Positions 27,444 to 34,677 of a stretch of 64,000 nt of DNA are shown here, piece by piece. Numbering within the stretch: position 1 is the stretch's first letter; every line of letters starts with the position of its first letter. This DNA comes from Acinetobacter guerrae. Its GTDB lineage: Bacteria > Pseudomonadota > Gammaproteobacteria > Pseudomonadales > Moraxellaceae. The notes under the pieces were generated by a model, which was not told where the DNA came from, did not search any database, and saw only the letters and a list, made by a program, of their open reading frames with translations. The position numbers and the translations under genes were made by a program. The stretch is taken from the NCBI RefSeq assembly GCF_009372255.1, contig NZ_LXGN01000056.1, forward strand, positions 186,001 to 250,000, given 5' to 3'.

Positions 27444-28559
27444 CTATGGATTGCTATAAGGGGTAAATTGGTTTTCATCACTGGTTACAAGATGCAATAA
27501 CTTATGATGTAAAAATAACTTTTCTTTGCCTACAGAGATTTCTTGCAGGACTCCTAACTTAACTAGTGTCTTTAGATAGGTGGATGCAGCCTGCCTTTTG
27601 GCTATGCCTTTTTCTACCAGATTGGCAATACGGCAGTAGGGTTGTTCAAAAATTACATCAACCAATTCCCTTGAGTAAACTTTTTCAGCGTGGGTTTTAA
27701 TGTATTCAATGGCATGTTCTTGTAATTTTCGAATACTCTTAATCTTGGCGATTGTCCATTCACTGGTATTCTTGACTGCTTGCAACATGAATAAGATCCA
27801 TTCTTGCCAGTTTTCTTGTGTGGTCACGGACAAAAGCAGTGCGTAGTATTTTGCCTTATTCATGATAATAAAACGGCTTAGGTACAAAATAGGTAGGGTG
27901 AGCAGCTTACAGTCCATCAAGTAAAGAATATTCAAAATACGTCCTGTACGACCATTACCATCAATAAATGGATGGATAGCTTCAAATTGATAATGTGAAA
28001 TCGCCATTTTTACTAATGGATCTATATCTTCATGGTAGTGCAAAAATGTTTCCCAATTCGCCAGTAATCTCCGAATGACATCTTCTCCTACAGGTGGGGT
28101 ATAGATGATTTCACCTGTATAGCTATTTTTAAGTGCTGTGCCTGTAGTTGTTCGGATACCCAAATCTACCCCCTTAATGGTCTGGCATACCTCAATGGCT
28201 GTGCCTGTACTTAACGGTCGTTCCCGAATTGCATTTACACCGTGATATAACGCCGCCCGATAACGTAATGCTTCTTTGGTTGCATGGTCGGCTTGATCTT
28301 CATTGCCTTGAGCATGTTGAAAAAGTTTATCTGTTGTTGTGACAATATTTTCAATTTCCGAACTGTCTTTTGCTTCAAGTAAGGGAATGATATTAATTAG
28401 AATGGTTTGGTTCGGGATGAGTTCACCTGCTTGTTTTAATTCAGCAAGTGCAGCACGAGCTTCGATACAGGCCTTTAAAACCAATTTGCTCTCCACGTCT
28501 TGAGAAGGTGGCAAAATAGGCAAACTATTATACGGTTCATTTGCTTTCCATGAGTTCAT
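27444..28559 (-). CDS. Fic-family protein with built-in inhibitory helix and C-terminal winged helix
   Basis: A 371-residue protein predicted to transfer AMP to target proteins. The catalytic motif HPFIDGNGRTGR is complete at residues 196-207. The inhibitory motif S-x3-E-N is at residues 66-71 (S66, E70, N71), N-terminal to the core, which makes this a class II, self-inhibited Fic enzyme rather than a free toxin. A flap region with GTALKNSYTGEIIYTPP lies near 140-156. The last 90 residues look like a winged helix (VDVIFEQPYCRIANLVEKG.. ..TYLKTLVKLGVL), so the protein may bind DNA, perhaps the repeats directly upstream. Targets are unknown. Confidence 0.9.
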   Translation of the reverse strand: MNSWKANEPYNSLPILPPSQDVESKLVLKACIEARAALAELKQAGELIPNQTILINIIPLLEAKDSSEIENIVTTTDKLFQHAQGNEDQADHATKEALRYRAALYHGVNAIRERPLSTGTAIEVCQTIKGVDLGIRTTTGTALKNSYTGEIIYTPPVGEDVIRRLLANWETFLHYHEDIDPLVKMAISHYQFEAIHPFIDGNGRTGRILNILYLMDCKLLTLPILYLSRFIIMNKAKYYALLLSVTTQENWQEWILFMLQAVKNTSEWTIAKIKSIRKLQEHAIEYIKTHAEKVYSRELVDVIFEQPYCRIANLVEKGIAKRQAASTYLKTLVKLGVLQEISVGKEKLFLHHKLLHLVTSDENQFTPYSNP

Positions 28560-28579
28560 GTTTATAAAACACTAAAAAA

Positions 28580-28678
28580 TCGACATGACATTCATGATAT
28601 GTCGATAACGTAAACATGAGAAGCCCTTCATGTCGATAAAGCAGCGAAAAGTCGACATGAGGTTGAAGATATGTCGAT
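28580..28678. promoter_or_regulatory. Operator array upstream of fic
   Basis: Two copies of the inverted repeat TCGACAT-N12-ATGTCGA (28580-28605 and 28652-28677) share the same spacing and much of the interior, 72 bp apart. A single extra half-site ATGTCGAT lies between them at 28630-28637. The array begins 21 bp upstream of the fic start. Confidence 0.75.
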
Positions 28679-28696
28679 GATACAAACATTAACTGC

Positions 28697-28942
28697 TTAA
28701 CAATAAGAAAATGGAATGTATTTTTTATTAATTAATAAAAATAATGAATGTAAAATGATCATTAAGCCGACAGCATACAATACATGTTCAAAAATATAAA
28801 AAGCTCCAGTAAAACGTCCATTCTCAATTTCGGAAATCGTAGTTTTATTAATCATTGTCAATTCAGATAAGTTCTGTTGTGTGCACCCCAAAGTTTTTCT
28901 TGCTACCCGTACTTTTTTACCTATTCCGACTCTGCTTGACAT
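28697..28942 (-). pseudogene. XRE-family repressor copy 2, truncated
   Basis: Residues 1-57 nearly repeat XRE copy 1 (KKVRVARKTLG, LSELTMINKTTISEIENG, FTGAFYIFEH). After AVGL the homology stops and the frame continues for about 20 unrelated hydrophobic residues, so the C-terminal strand expected for HipB-like dimers is lost. The HTH is intact and the gene keeps the palindromic operator, so a shortened DNA-binding protein could still be made; it may equally be a dead duplicate. Start ATG 28942. Confidence 0.65.
28766..28924. repeat. 159-bp direct repeat, copy 2 (partner 27091-27249)
   Basis: Second copy of the XRE-gene segment, same orientation as copy 1 and about 97 percent identical by eye. 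Confidence 0.85.
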
Positions 28943-28962
28943 AATTGTTGCTCAGTTTTTTA

Positions 28963-28978
28963 TTAGCTATATAGCTAA
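28963..28978. promoter_or_regulatory. Palindromic operator TTAGCTATATAGCTAA, second copy
   Basis: Identical 16-bp palindrome to 27290-27305, 20 bp upstream of the XRE copy 2 start. The 273-bp gap to the next gene also carries the tandem repeats at 29106. Confidence 0.7.
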
Positions 28979-29105
28979 CCTTATATTGTGGTAGCTAATT
29001 TTTTGCAGCGAATTTTAATGAAAAATTGCGTTGTAATTTGTCCAGTTTCTATGTGTATTTTTATACTAAAAATCTATTCCACATCAAAAAAACAGAAGAA
29101 TAAAT

Positions 29106-29172
29106 CTAAAAAACCCCAGGAATAAGACTAAAAAACATTGGGAATTAATGACTTAAAACCCCAGAATAAGTA
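29106..29172. repeat. Three tandem 21-24 bp repeats (iteron-like)
   Basis: Three directly abutting units (29106-29127, 29128-29151, 29152-29172) share CTAAAAAAC or CTTAAAAC, then a CCCAG or TGGG core and AATAAG or AATTAATG. A partial fourth core (ACTGGGG) overlaps the ribosome binding site of the next gene. The layout resembles replication iterons or a stack of operator sites for the protein coded downstream. Confidence 0.6.
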
Positions 29173-29215
29173 TAGTGTTTTTAACTGTGTATGTTAGAAA
29201 ATTACTGGGGAAATT

Positions 29216-30736
29216 ATGAATAATTGCGATAATAATTCAAGTGAGCCAAGCCAAACTGAAAATGAGAATTCTGTAGGGCTGGAAGAAGATCAACAATTTA
29301 ACTTTGAACAAAGCCAAAAAAATGAGGAATTAGCTAATTTAATCTTGGAAAAATTATTGTCCAATGACAGCATTGCAGAACTATTTTCTGATACCAAAAT
29401 TTTAAAAAATAGATCAGAACGATCATCTAATTATAGCATCAAAGGTCCGCAAGGACGAAAAAAAACTAAAAATGAAAGGCCTAAGATTCTCTTCGATTAC
29501 GTATCCGATGATAATCATTTAAAAAAATTAGATAGCCGTTTTGACTATGCAAATATTTATTTAGATGTAGTTGAAGTCACGAATAATGAGCTGTATGAAG
29601 ATGCTACCAATGGAGATTTCCCTTCTAGTTCTGAATTTCCTCTTTCTGGCCTAGTTTGGGAGATAAATTTTGAGTTCTTAAATCGCATTGAAAGATTCAT
29701 GGTAACTTTGGCCTTAAAACCTTTGCCTGCTTTTATTGAAGAAGAAATAAATGTTAATAGAAAACCAACATCTATTGGTAAGGAGTTCATTTATCTACTT
29801 TCTAAAAGCTATACTATTTCAAAATTTGATCATGAGTATTTAACAGGAAATGTCAAAATTTTTGTGGAATTTTTAGAAAACAATCAACTTTCTTCACAGC
29901 GTTACGCTTTCAATCTAAGAAGGGAGATAACGAATGAATCACTTCGTGATCTAAATGATTTACTCAAGAAATTATATGTTTCTTTGATGCAAGGTAGATA
30001 TGACAAAGCTAATGTAGGCATTGCAAGAAACTGGTATATCGATCGTATGGGTACGCAGTTTAGAGATTTCAAAGAGTTAGAAAAGTTAATGGCTGGGATA
30101 CCATTATGGGTCAAGCGTATGAAGGCTCCTCTAGTGCCACATCTTCATAAAGATATTGCTGTTTTTAGATTCCAAATTGAAATTTTTCAAGAGAATAATA
30201 TTTCCCTCCGCTATAAGGAGTTTTCAGAGTTTTTTACAAGTCTAATAAAAAAGGCCAAGCTAGCGACAAAGTTGCCCGGCTTCCTTCAACACGTAAATGC
30301 TTGGAAGGAATTTGATGAAGAGGTATTACAATGTGACTTTACTATTTTTTTTGATGCCAACGAATTATCAGAATCTGATTTAGTAAACCTTTCATATTTC
30401 TATAACGTAAAGAATCGGTTAATAGACATCGCAGAGTCAATGAAGGAGTTAAAACAGGAAGGCGGGATAAAACCTTTTGTAAATTATGAAATTGTTATTC
30501 GTCAAATTCCAATCATAAGTGCTATTTCTAATGAAGAAGTTTGGTTACTAGAACGGGGGAGCTCTAGGTGGAAAGATGTAGATAATAAGCTACTTCCGTA
30601 TTTTTATATGGTTGGTAGTTATGAGCGTGAATATGCTGATGATATTAAAAGCAGAGCGAGTGGTGGGCGTAAAAAGTCAGATAAAAAGCCAGATGCTGTC
30701 GATCCTAAAAAAACCGAAAGTTCTACAAAGTCATAA
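29216..30736 (+). CDS. Unknown 506-residue protein behind tandem repeats
   Basis: I do not recognise this family. Residues 1-90 are low-complexity and polar (Asn, Glu, Ser, Gln, then a basic stretch GPQGRKKTKNERPK). The middle and C-terminal parts are a mixed alpha/beta protein; around residue 300 VFRFQIEIF is followed by helices with many Lys and then CDFTIFFDANE, a layout that loosely recalls the RVDLAY..CHLLLIY strands of the Gp2-like protein coded next, though key His residues are absent. The tail (residues about 483-506) is Lys-rich. No membrane segment. A GGGGAAATT ribosome binding site precedes the ATG. Expression or replication through the upstream repeats is suggested by position only. 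Confidence 0.6.
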   Translation: MNNCDNNSSEPSQTENENSVGLEEDQQFNFEQSQKNEELANLILEKLLSNDSIAELFSDTKILKNRSERSSNYSIKGPQGRKKTKNERPKILFDYVSDDNHLKKLDSRFDYANIYLDVVEVTNNELYEDATNGDFPSSSEFPLSGLVWEINFEFLNRIERFMVTLALKPLPAFIEEEINVNRKPTSIGKEFIYLLSKSYTISKFDHEYLTGNVKIFVEFLENNQLSSQRYAFNLRREITNESLRDLNDLLKKLYVSLMQGRYDKANVGIARNWYIDRMGTQFRDFKELEKLMAGIPLWVKRMKAPLVPHLHKDIAVFRFQIEIFQENNISLRYKEFSEFFTSLIKKAKLATKLPGFLQHVNAWKEFDEEVLQCDFTIFFDANELSESDLVNLSYFYNVKNRLIDIAESMKELKQEGGIKPFVNYEIVIRQIPIISAISNEEVWLLERGSSRWKDVDNKLLPYFYMVGSYEREYADDIKSRASGGRKKSDKKPDAVDPKKTESSTKS

Positions 30737-31232
30737 CTTCCGCTTCCACCCAAAATCACTCAGCAGTGAGTCAATCACAGTTGGCTCACTTCAATTTGCC
30801 ATGATTCAGGGCAAAACCGAAAAACCTGTCATGACTGGATCATGGGTTTTGACATGTAGCAGCTATTCTTATATTGGTAGGGCTGGTATAGGCTTAGTGG
30901 GTTATTAATATTATTAATCTATCCCGCTATTAACCACTCCACAGCAGTAAGCTCGTAAGTAATCAAATAACAATAATTCAAATACTTCATCATCAATATT
31001 TCATTTAATCATAAACACATATAGTACCTTAGCCAATCGATATGGCAGATTCTGACCTAACCATAGTGCCTACAGTGCATCGCCAGATAACATCAGTACA
31101 CATACCCTGACTTGATCAAAGACCGATTACAACTCAAACCACGATAACCAGTTCATTTTCCGTTTAGCCTAAAAGTAACTTTAAACAGATTTGCCTTCTC
31201 TTATGTGAGTTGATCAACCATAGGAGAAATGC
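30737..31232. other. 496-bp non-coding gap
   Basis: No credible gene. A short hairpin ACTCA-GCAG-TGAGT is at 30758-30771, followed by another GTGAG..CTCAC pairing within 30 bp. The rest is AT-rich with no strong element except the AGGAG site before the next gene. Lying before a rolling-circle-related gene, it could hold an origin, but no nick site was recognised. Confidence 0.4.
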
Positions 31233-32135
31233 ATGAATTCACAACAGAAGTACCTTAATCCTTCCAGAGTATTAATCAATATTGAACAGTTTGTCGAAAG
31301 AACCATCGCCTCAAGATACGCATGGCGTGAGTTTCATGATGAACTGATTGACTTGCTATTCGACCTACATACCATTTTTGATTTTGAACTTCAATATTCT
31401 GCCTATGTCGAAGCGATGCTGGAGCTGATTTTGCAAAATAACATAGCGTGTAAAATTGATATCGACCAGCTTAAGGCTTTAAGCTTTAAACAGGTACAGC
31501 AGGGATTTGATCGTTTTAGATCAGATAGGGAAAAAGAACTTAAAGCGTTTCATCGTTTAGAAAGCCATAACCGTGCAAGACTAAAGGACTATCTAGGTAA
31601 TTTGATTGACCATTACAGCAAACTTTTATTTATTCGCGTGGACTTGGCCTATCTGAAGGACAAACAGCATAAAGTGAATGTATGGCAATTTCAGCATAAT
31701 GTACGTGAGCTATTGGGTTTTATTCAAGATGGCGACAGGTGCTTTCGGGATTTAGAGGGCTATGCATGGGCATTAGAGCAGGGGGAGGAAAAAGGCTTTC
31801 ATTGTCACCTATTACTGATCTATAACGGATCAACACGGCAGAAAGACTATTACTTGGCAGATCAAACTATTCAACGCTGGCAAGAGATTACCGAAGGTGA
31901 TGGCTATGGTTTTAACTGTAATACCCATGAACATAAAAACCAATTTAGAAAAATGGATAGCTTAGGAATTGGCATGATCCATCGTGATAATGACAGGGAA
32001 GTGCAAAATGCCATTCAAGCTTGTAGTTATCTGGTCAACCCTGAAAAGTCGCATCAACAGTTACGGGTTAAGCCCATGAGAATGCGTAGCTTTGGCACAG
32101 GGAGTTATAAACGCAGTTATCGTCGCTATCGGTAA
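31233..32135 (+). CDS. Inovirus Gp2-like (YagK/YfjJ C-terminal domain) protein
   Basis: A 300-residue protein of the family found in filamentous phages and in CP4-type islands (YagK, YfjJ). The conserved core is residues about 130-290: IRVDLAYLKD, a helix with ELLGFIQDGDRCF, GYAWALEQGEEKGFHCHLLL with the paired His, then GDGYGFNCN, LGIGMIHRDN, CSYLVNPEKSHQQLRVKP and the final RSFGTG. The His-x-His-then-hydrophobic strand and the conserved layout recall replication endonucleases, but the activity of this family is not established. AGGAG lies 8 nt before the ATG. Fits a mobile-element replication or maintenance role. Confidence 0.85.
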   Translation: MNSQQKYLNPSRVLINIEQFVERTIASRYAWREFHDELIDLLFDLHTIFDFELQYSAYVEAMLELILQNNIACKIDIDQLKALSFKQVQQGFDRFRSDREKELKAFHRLESHNRARLKDYLGNLIDHYSKLLFIRVDLAYLKDKQHKVNVWQFQHNVRELLGFIQDGDRCFRDLEGYAWALEQGEEKGFHCHLLLIYNGSTRQKDYYLADQTIQRWQEITEGDGYGFNCNTHEHKNQFRKMDSLGIGMIHRDNDREVQNAIQACSYLVNPEKSHQQLRVKPMRMRSFGTGSYKRSYRRYR

Positions 32136-32162
32136 CATCAAGGAAACGCATAAATTAAAACC

Positions 32163-32189
32163 AATCTGAAATATACAACATCTAGATGA
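32163..32189. promoter_or_regulatory. 27-bp conserved element, copy 1
   Basis: Matches 35392-35418 at 23 of 27 positions and contains the perfect palindrome CATCTAGATG. It lies about 94 bp upstream of the zinc-ribbon gene. Probably a regulator binding site or promoter part shared by two island units. Confidence 0.5.
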
Positions 32190-32282
32190 GAATCATCTTC
32201 TCTTCAATGGGTTTAGCTGAATCAGTATCACTGTGTGAATGACTGAATGGTTAAGCCCTTTTATATTTCAGAGGTTTATATT

Positions 32283-32558
32283 ATGAATATCACTTGCCCT
32301 TACTGTCATTCAGAACATATTGTCCGTGTAGTACAGCAGACCACATCGCAGGGATCACAGCAGCATCTAACTGCATCAGCATCGTTTGCTACCATGGGTG
32401 CAGCATTATCAAAAAGCCTGCCAGTATCCCCTTTAATTGGCGGTATAGCAGGAGTCGTAGTCGGTGGTTTATTCAATAGTTTATTTGATAATGCGCCGAA
32501 AACTCAGAGTAGCAATAGTTGCTTTCAATGTCAGAGCTGTGGTCAGTTGTTTTATTGA
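32283..32558 (+). CDS. Small zinc-ribbon protein with Gly-rich hydrophobic segment
   Basis: A 91-residue protein from ATG 32283 (AGAGG 9 nt upstream; a longer frame from 32247 lacks a site). It begins with a zinc-binding pair CPYCHSEHIV and ends with CFQCQSCGQLFY, so the two Cys pairs could form one ribbon around the centre. The middle (about residues 33-65) is Gly/Ala-rich and hydrophobic (GGIAGVVVGGLFNSLFD), like a glycine-zipper membrane segment. Function unknown. It sits alone, convergent with a lipoprotein gene. Confidence 0.7.
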   Translation: MNITCPYCHSEHIVRVVQQTTSQGSQQHLTASASFATMGAALSKSLPVSPLIGGIAGVVVGGLFNSLFDNAPKTQSSNSCFQCQSCGQLFY

Positions 32559-32615
32559 GGGTTAATTTGTTCAGGGAAAGATTCTCCCTGAACAATGACT
32601 AGCTTAAGATAAGAG

Positions 32616-33224
32616 TTAATTCGAATTTGAGGCTGTTTGAATTTCCTCGCCATCTTGAATATGAAGAGTATTTTCAGATTCTGGTGGTGTAGAAGTTTCA
32701 GTTTGATTACGAGGATGTGTGAAGGGTGGCATATCTTCTAAACGTTTTATTCGATCGAAATTATCTTGTTTAATTATTTCCGCAACAGAATGATCATTAC
32801 TGATGACATCATTGATTGCACAGTGATCACTTTGGCATTCAAGTACAAAAATGACATGTCCACCTGAGGGGACATTTGCAAGGACATGTCCTTCAGGCGT
32901 CAGACTAAAACTATACTGATTAGAGGTATAATCAGGATAGTGGGTTTGCATGAGTAAATTATGTTCAAAACCGCAACCTGCTATGCCTGACTGAAGTTTT
33001 TTATCAAGAAGAGATTGAAAATAATCTGTCGAGAAATGGTAGAGGGTTTCATTTTCGAAGTGGTGCTTCTGATTGATGGCATACATTTTTTTGATCGTAT
33101 CCAGTTTTAACTGGTCTTGGTTGACTTGTTCGGCTTCAGATGTATTCTCAGGTACTTCTTTTTTTGTGCAGCCTTGGAATGCTAAACAGCTCATCACCAG
33201 AGCCAACATGATTTTATGATTCAT
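32616..33224 (-). CDS. Predicted lipoprotein, unknown function
   Basis: A 202-residue exported protein. I start at ATG 33224, giving the signal MNHKIMLALVMSCLAFQGC with lipobox LAFQGC (Cys19 lipidated); the 16 residues added by the upstream ATG at 33272 would bury the signal. The mature part has a region with Cys pairs (GIAGCGFEHN; LECQSDHCAIND) that may form disulfides, and a disordered Thr/Pro/Glu tail. Not recognised as a known family. It follows a group of small minus-strand membrane proteins 180 bp upstream and could belong with them. Confidence 0.7.
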   Translation of the reverse strand: MNHKIMLALVMSCLAFQGCTKKEVPENTSEAEQVNQDQLKLDTIKKMYAINQKHHFENETLYHFSTDYFQSLLDKKLQSGIAGCGFEHNLLMQTHYPDYTSNQYSFSLTPEGHVLANVPSGGHVIFVLECQSDHCAINDVISNDHSVAEIIKQDNFDRIKRLEDMPPFTHPRNQTETSTPPESENTLHIQDGEEIQTASNSN

Positions 33225-33404
33225 AAAGTATGATCCTATTAGACACCCGTTGTACTGATTCAGATGTCTCAAAAGATCAGTTCAAGAGGTCAATATGAAA
33301 ATTAGAATAAATGCGATATTCGCAGTAGCTTCAGGTCAATAAACATTAGATCGATGCATGGAGATCATTGACCGAAACTACCGCTTTTTATTTTTCATCG
33401 AGAT

Positions 33405-33632
33405 TTATGATTTAGGTTTTAAGGCGACGAAGACTAAAAACAACAATAAGAGTATGCCTCCTACAAATTTGCCAAAAGTTGGAAACATGGAAAAAGGCCA
33501 TCCCAATCCCTGACCGATGTTGTAGGCAAAACCTTTATAGCTGGCCATTCCCCAGAAATGTTGGTAAATCGCATAGAAGAAGCCAATCACGAGATAGCCA
33601 CCAATTAACACACCTTTTAAATTACTATTCAT
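33405..33632 (-). CDS. Small membrane protein (75 residues)
   Basis: Two hydrophobic segments (about residues 7-24 and 52-70) separated by an aromatic loop with QHFWGMASYKGFAYNIGQGLGWPF; the loop and Lys-Pro-Lys-Ser tail suggest an inner-membrane hairpin. Third gene of a tight unit: its ATG is one base past the stop of the 43-residue gene. Family not recognised; similar small proteins with GWPFS motifs are common in Acinetobacter accessory DNA. Confidence 0.65.
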   Translation of the reverse strand: MNSNLKGVLIGGYLVIGFFYAIYQHFWGMASYKGFAYNIGQGLGWPFSMFPTFGKFVGGILLLLFLVFVALKPKS

Positions 33633-33633
33633 T

Positions 33634-33765
33634 TTATTTATCTCCGCCCAATGCGTACTGTGCTAAAACCACAAAAATCCATAAAACAATCATGACCCCG
33701 ATGAAGGGTAATCCCAGAAAACAGATGGCTGCGATGACGCAGATGATTCCTGCTATTGCACGCAT
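33634..33765 (-). CDS. 43-residue membrane protein
   Basis: A short frame preceded by a very strong AAGGAGG ribosome binding site 7 nt before ATG 33765. The product MRAIAGIICVIAAICFLGLP.. is almost entirely hydrophobic with two short helices broken at Gly-Leu-Pro and ends YALGGDK. It lies 2 bp after the stop of the upstream lipoprotein gene and 1 bp before the next start, so the three are translated as a unit. Function unknown. Confidence 0.7.
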   Translation of the reverse strand: MRAIAGIICVIAAICFLGLPFIGVMIVLWIFVVLAQYALGGDK

Positions 33766-33767
33766 GG

Positions 33768-34028
33768 CTACCTCCTTGCTGCACACTGGAAGCTGGATTG
33801 CATCATGTCATGTTGAAAGTTCTCAGTTTGGGCGAGGGTGTAAAGATTGTCCTTTAAACCATCCTCACCATATTTGCTTTCCAACTTTTCATAGATACAT
33901 TCACAGGTGCTGCTCTCAAGCCCACCTGTTTTACAGCCATTGACAAATTCACGTTCGGCTCGGCTTGAACATCCAGCCAAAGCTATTGTTGTAATACTGA
34001 TGATGAAAAGACACGGTTTTATATTCAT
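33768..34028 (-). CDS. Small Cys-rich lipoprotein (86 residues)
   Basis: Signal peptide MNIKPCLFIISITTIALAGC with lipobox LAGC, then a short mature domain with Cys residues in VNGCKTGG, STCECIYEKL and SSFQCAARR, which can form two disulfides in the periplasm, and a helical middle. First gene of the four-gene small-protein unit. Family not recognised with certainty; the CxC(I)YExL pattern is seen in many short periplasmic proteins of Acinetobacter. Start ATG 34028 follows AGGGGAAATC. Confidence 0.7.
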   Translation of the reverse strand: MNIKPCLFIISITTIALAGCSSRAEREFVNGCKTGGLESSTCECIYEKLESKYGEDGLKDNLYTLAQTENFQHDMMQSSFQCAARR

Positions 34029-34336
34029 GATTTCCCCTGATATTTAATTATTGTTGCTTTGGTTAGTATTCAATTCACCGTATTTGTACCACTGCGTTTG
34101 CACTACAATGGGCAGACAGCAAAGATCATTCCTTCAATACAAAAGTATCAAAGCGTTGAGCAAAGACTAAAAACGGCTGAATAGAATGGGTTAGGCTAAA
34201 AAGATTGCCTAAAGCCAAGCCGATAAAGATCAGGGAATGGATGGATTTGAAAATAATGAGTCATGGCGACTACTCCTGTATGTATTAAGAAGTTCTACCA
34301 ATTACTGCTAAATAATGGTGGTAGAACGAAAAGGGG

Positions 34337-34476
34337 TTAGCAGACTGGACATACAGAACCAGCACGCGCGAACGCGTCCCCCTCCCGTTCTACCGCAAAG
34401 GGGGACGAGAAGGTTTCGCACATGTTTCATACTCAGAAAATATGAAGCCTGATGCGCTGTATGAACGGTCTGCTAA
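34337..34476. ncRNA. Structured GC-rich segment, possible RNA or origin
   Basis: Within a 649-bp gap (34029-34677) with no gene. The ends TTAGCAGAC (34337-34345) and GTCTGCTAA (34468-34476) can pair, enclosing two more hairpins: ACGCG-CGAA-CGCGT (34364-34377) and GTCCCCCT/AGGGGGAC (34376-34383 / 34399-34406, 15-nt loop); these two share two bases, so they exclude each other at the edge. Local GC is far above the surroundings. It could be a structured RNA, a replication or transfer origin, or a protein-binding site. No promoter was assigned; strand unknown. The rest of the gap is AT-rich and featureless to me. Confidence 0.45.
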
Positions 34477-34677
34477 AACCGACTGGCAGTGTAGGCCAGC
34501 AGGAGAATCATAATCTGTGCAATGAGGGGAGTCAATTTGTTGTAAAATTTATAGGATAAAACTCTACGTATTGAATAAATTGTATTTATCATCTGTTAAT
34601 TTTTACTATCAGATAGACATTAATTTTCTAATAAAATAGTCTAGAAGAAACTTACTTCACTACAAGTTAATAATTTT

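Noticed and set aside
27034..28559. Reading XRE plus Fic as a classical HipAB or FicTA toxin-antitoxin pair
   Set aside because: The Fic protein carries its own inhibitory motif, so it needs no separate antitoxin, and the XRE genes have their own promoters and no HipA or FicA partner.
28580..28678. CRISPR-like array suggested by repeated ATGTCGA
   Set aside because: Repeats are short, occur in both orientations and have unequal spacers; they form inverted-repeat operators, not a CRISPR.
30612..30908. 98-residue frame overlapping the end of the 506-residue gene
   Set aside because: Shifted frame over coding DNA and then the non-coding gap; no ribosome binding site.
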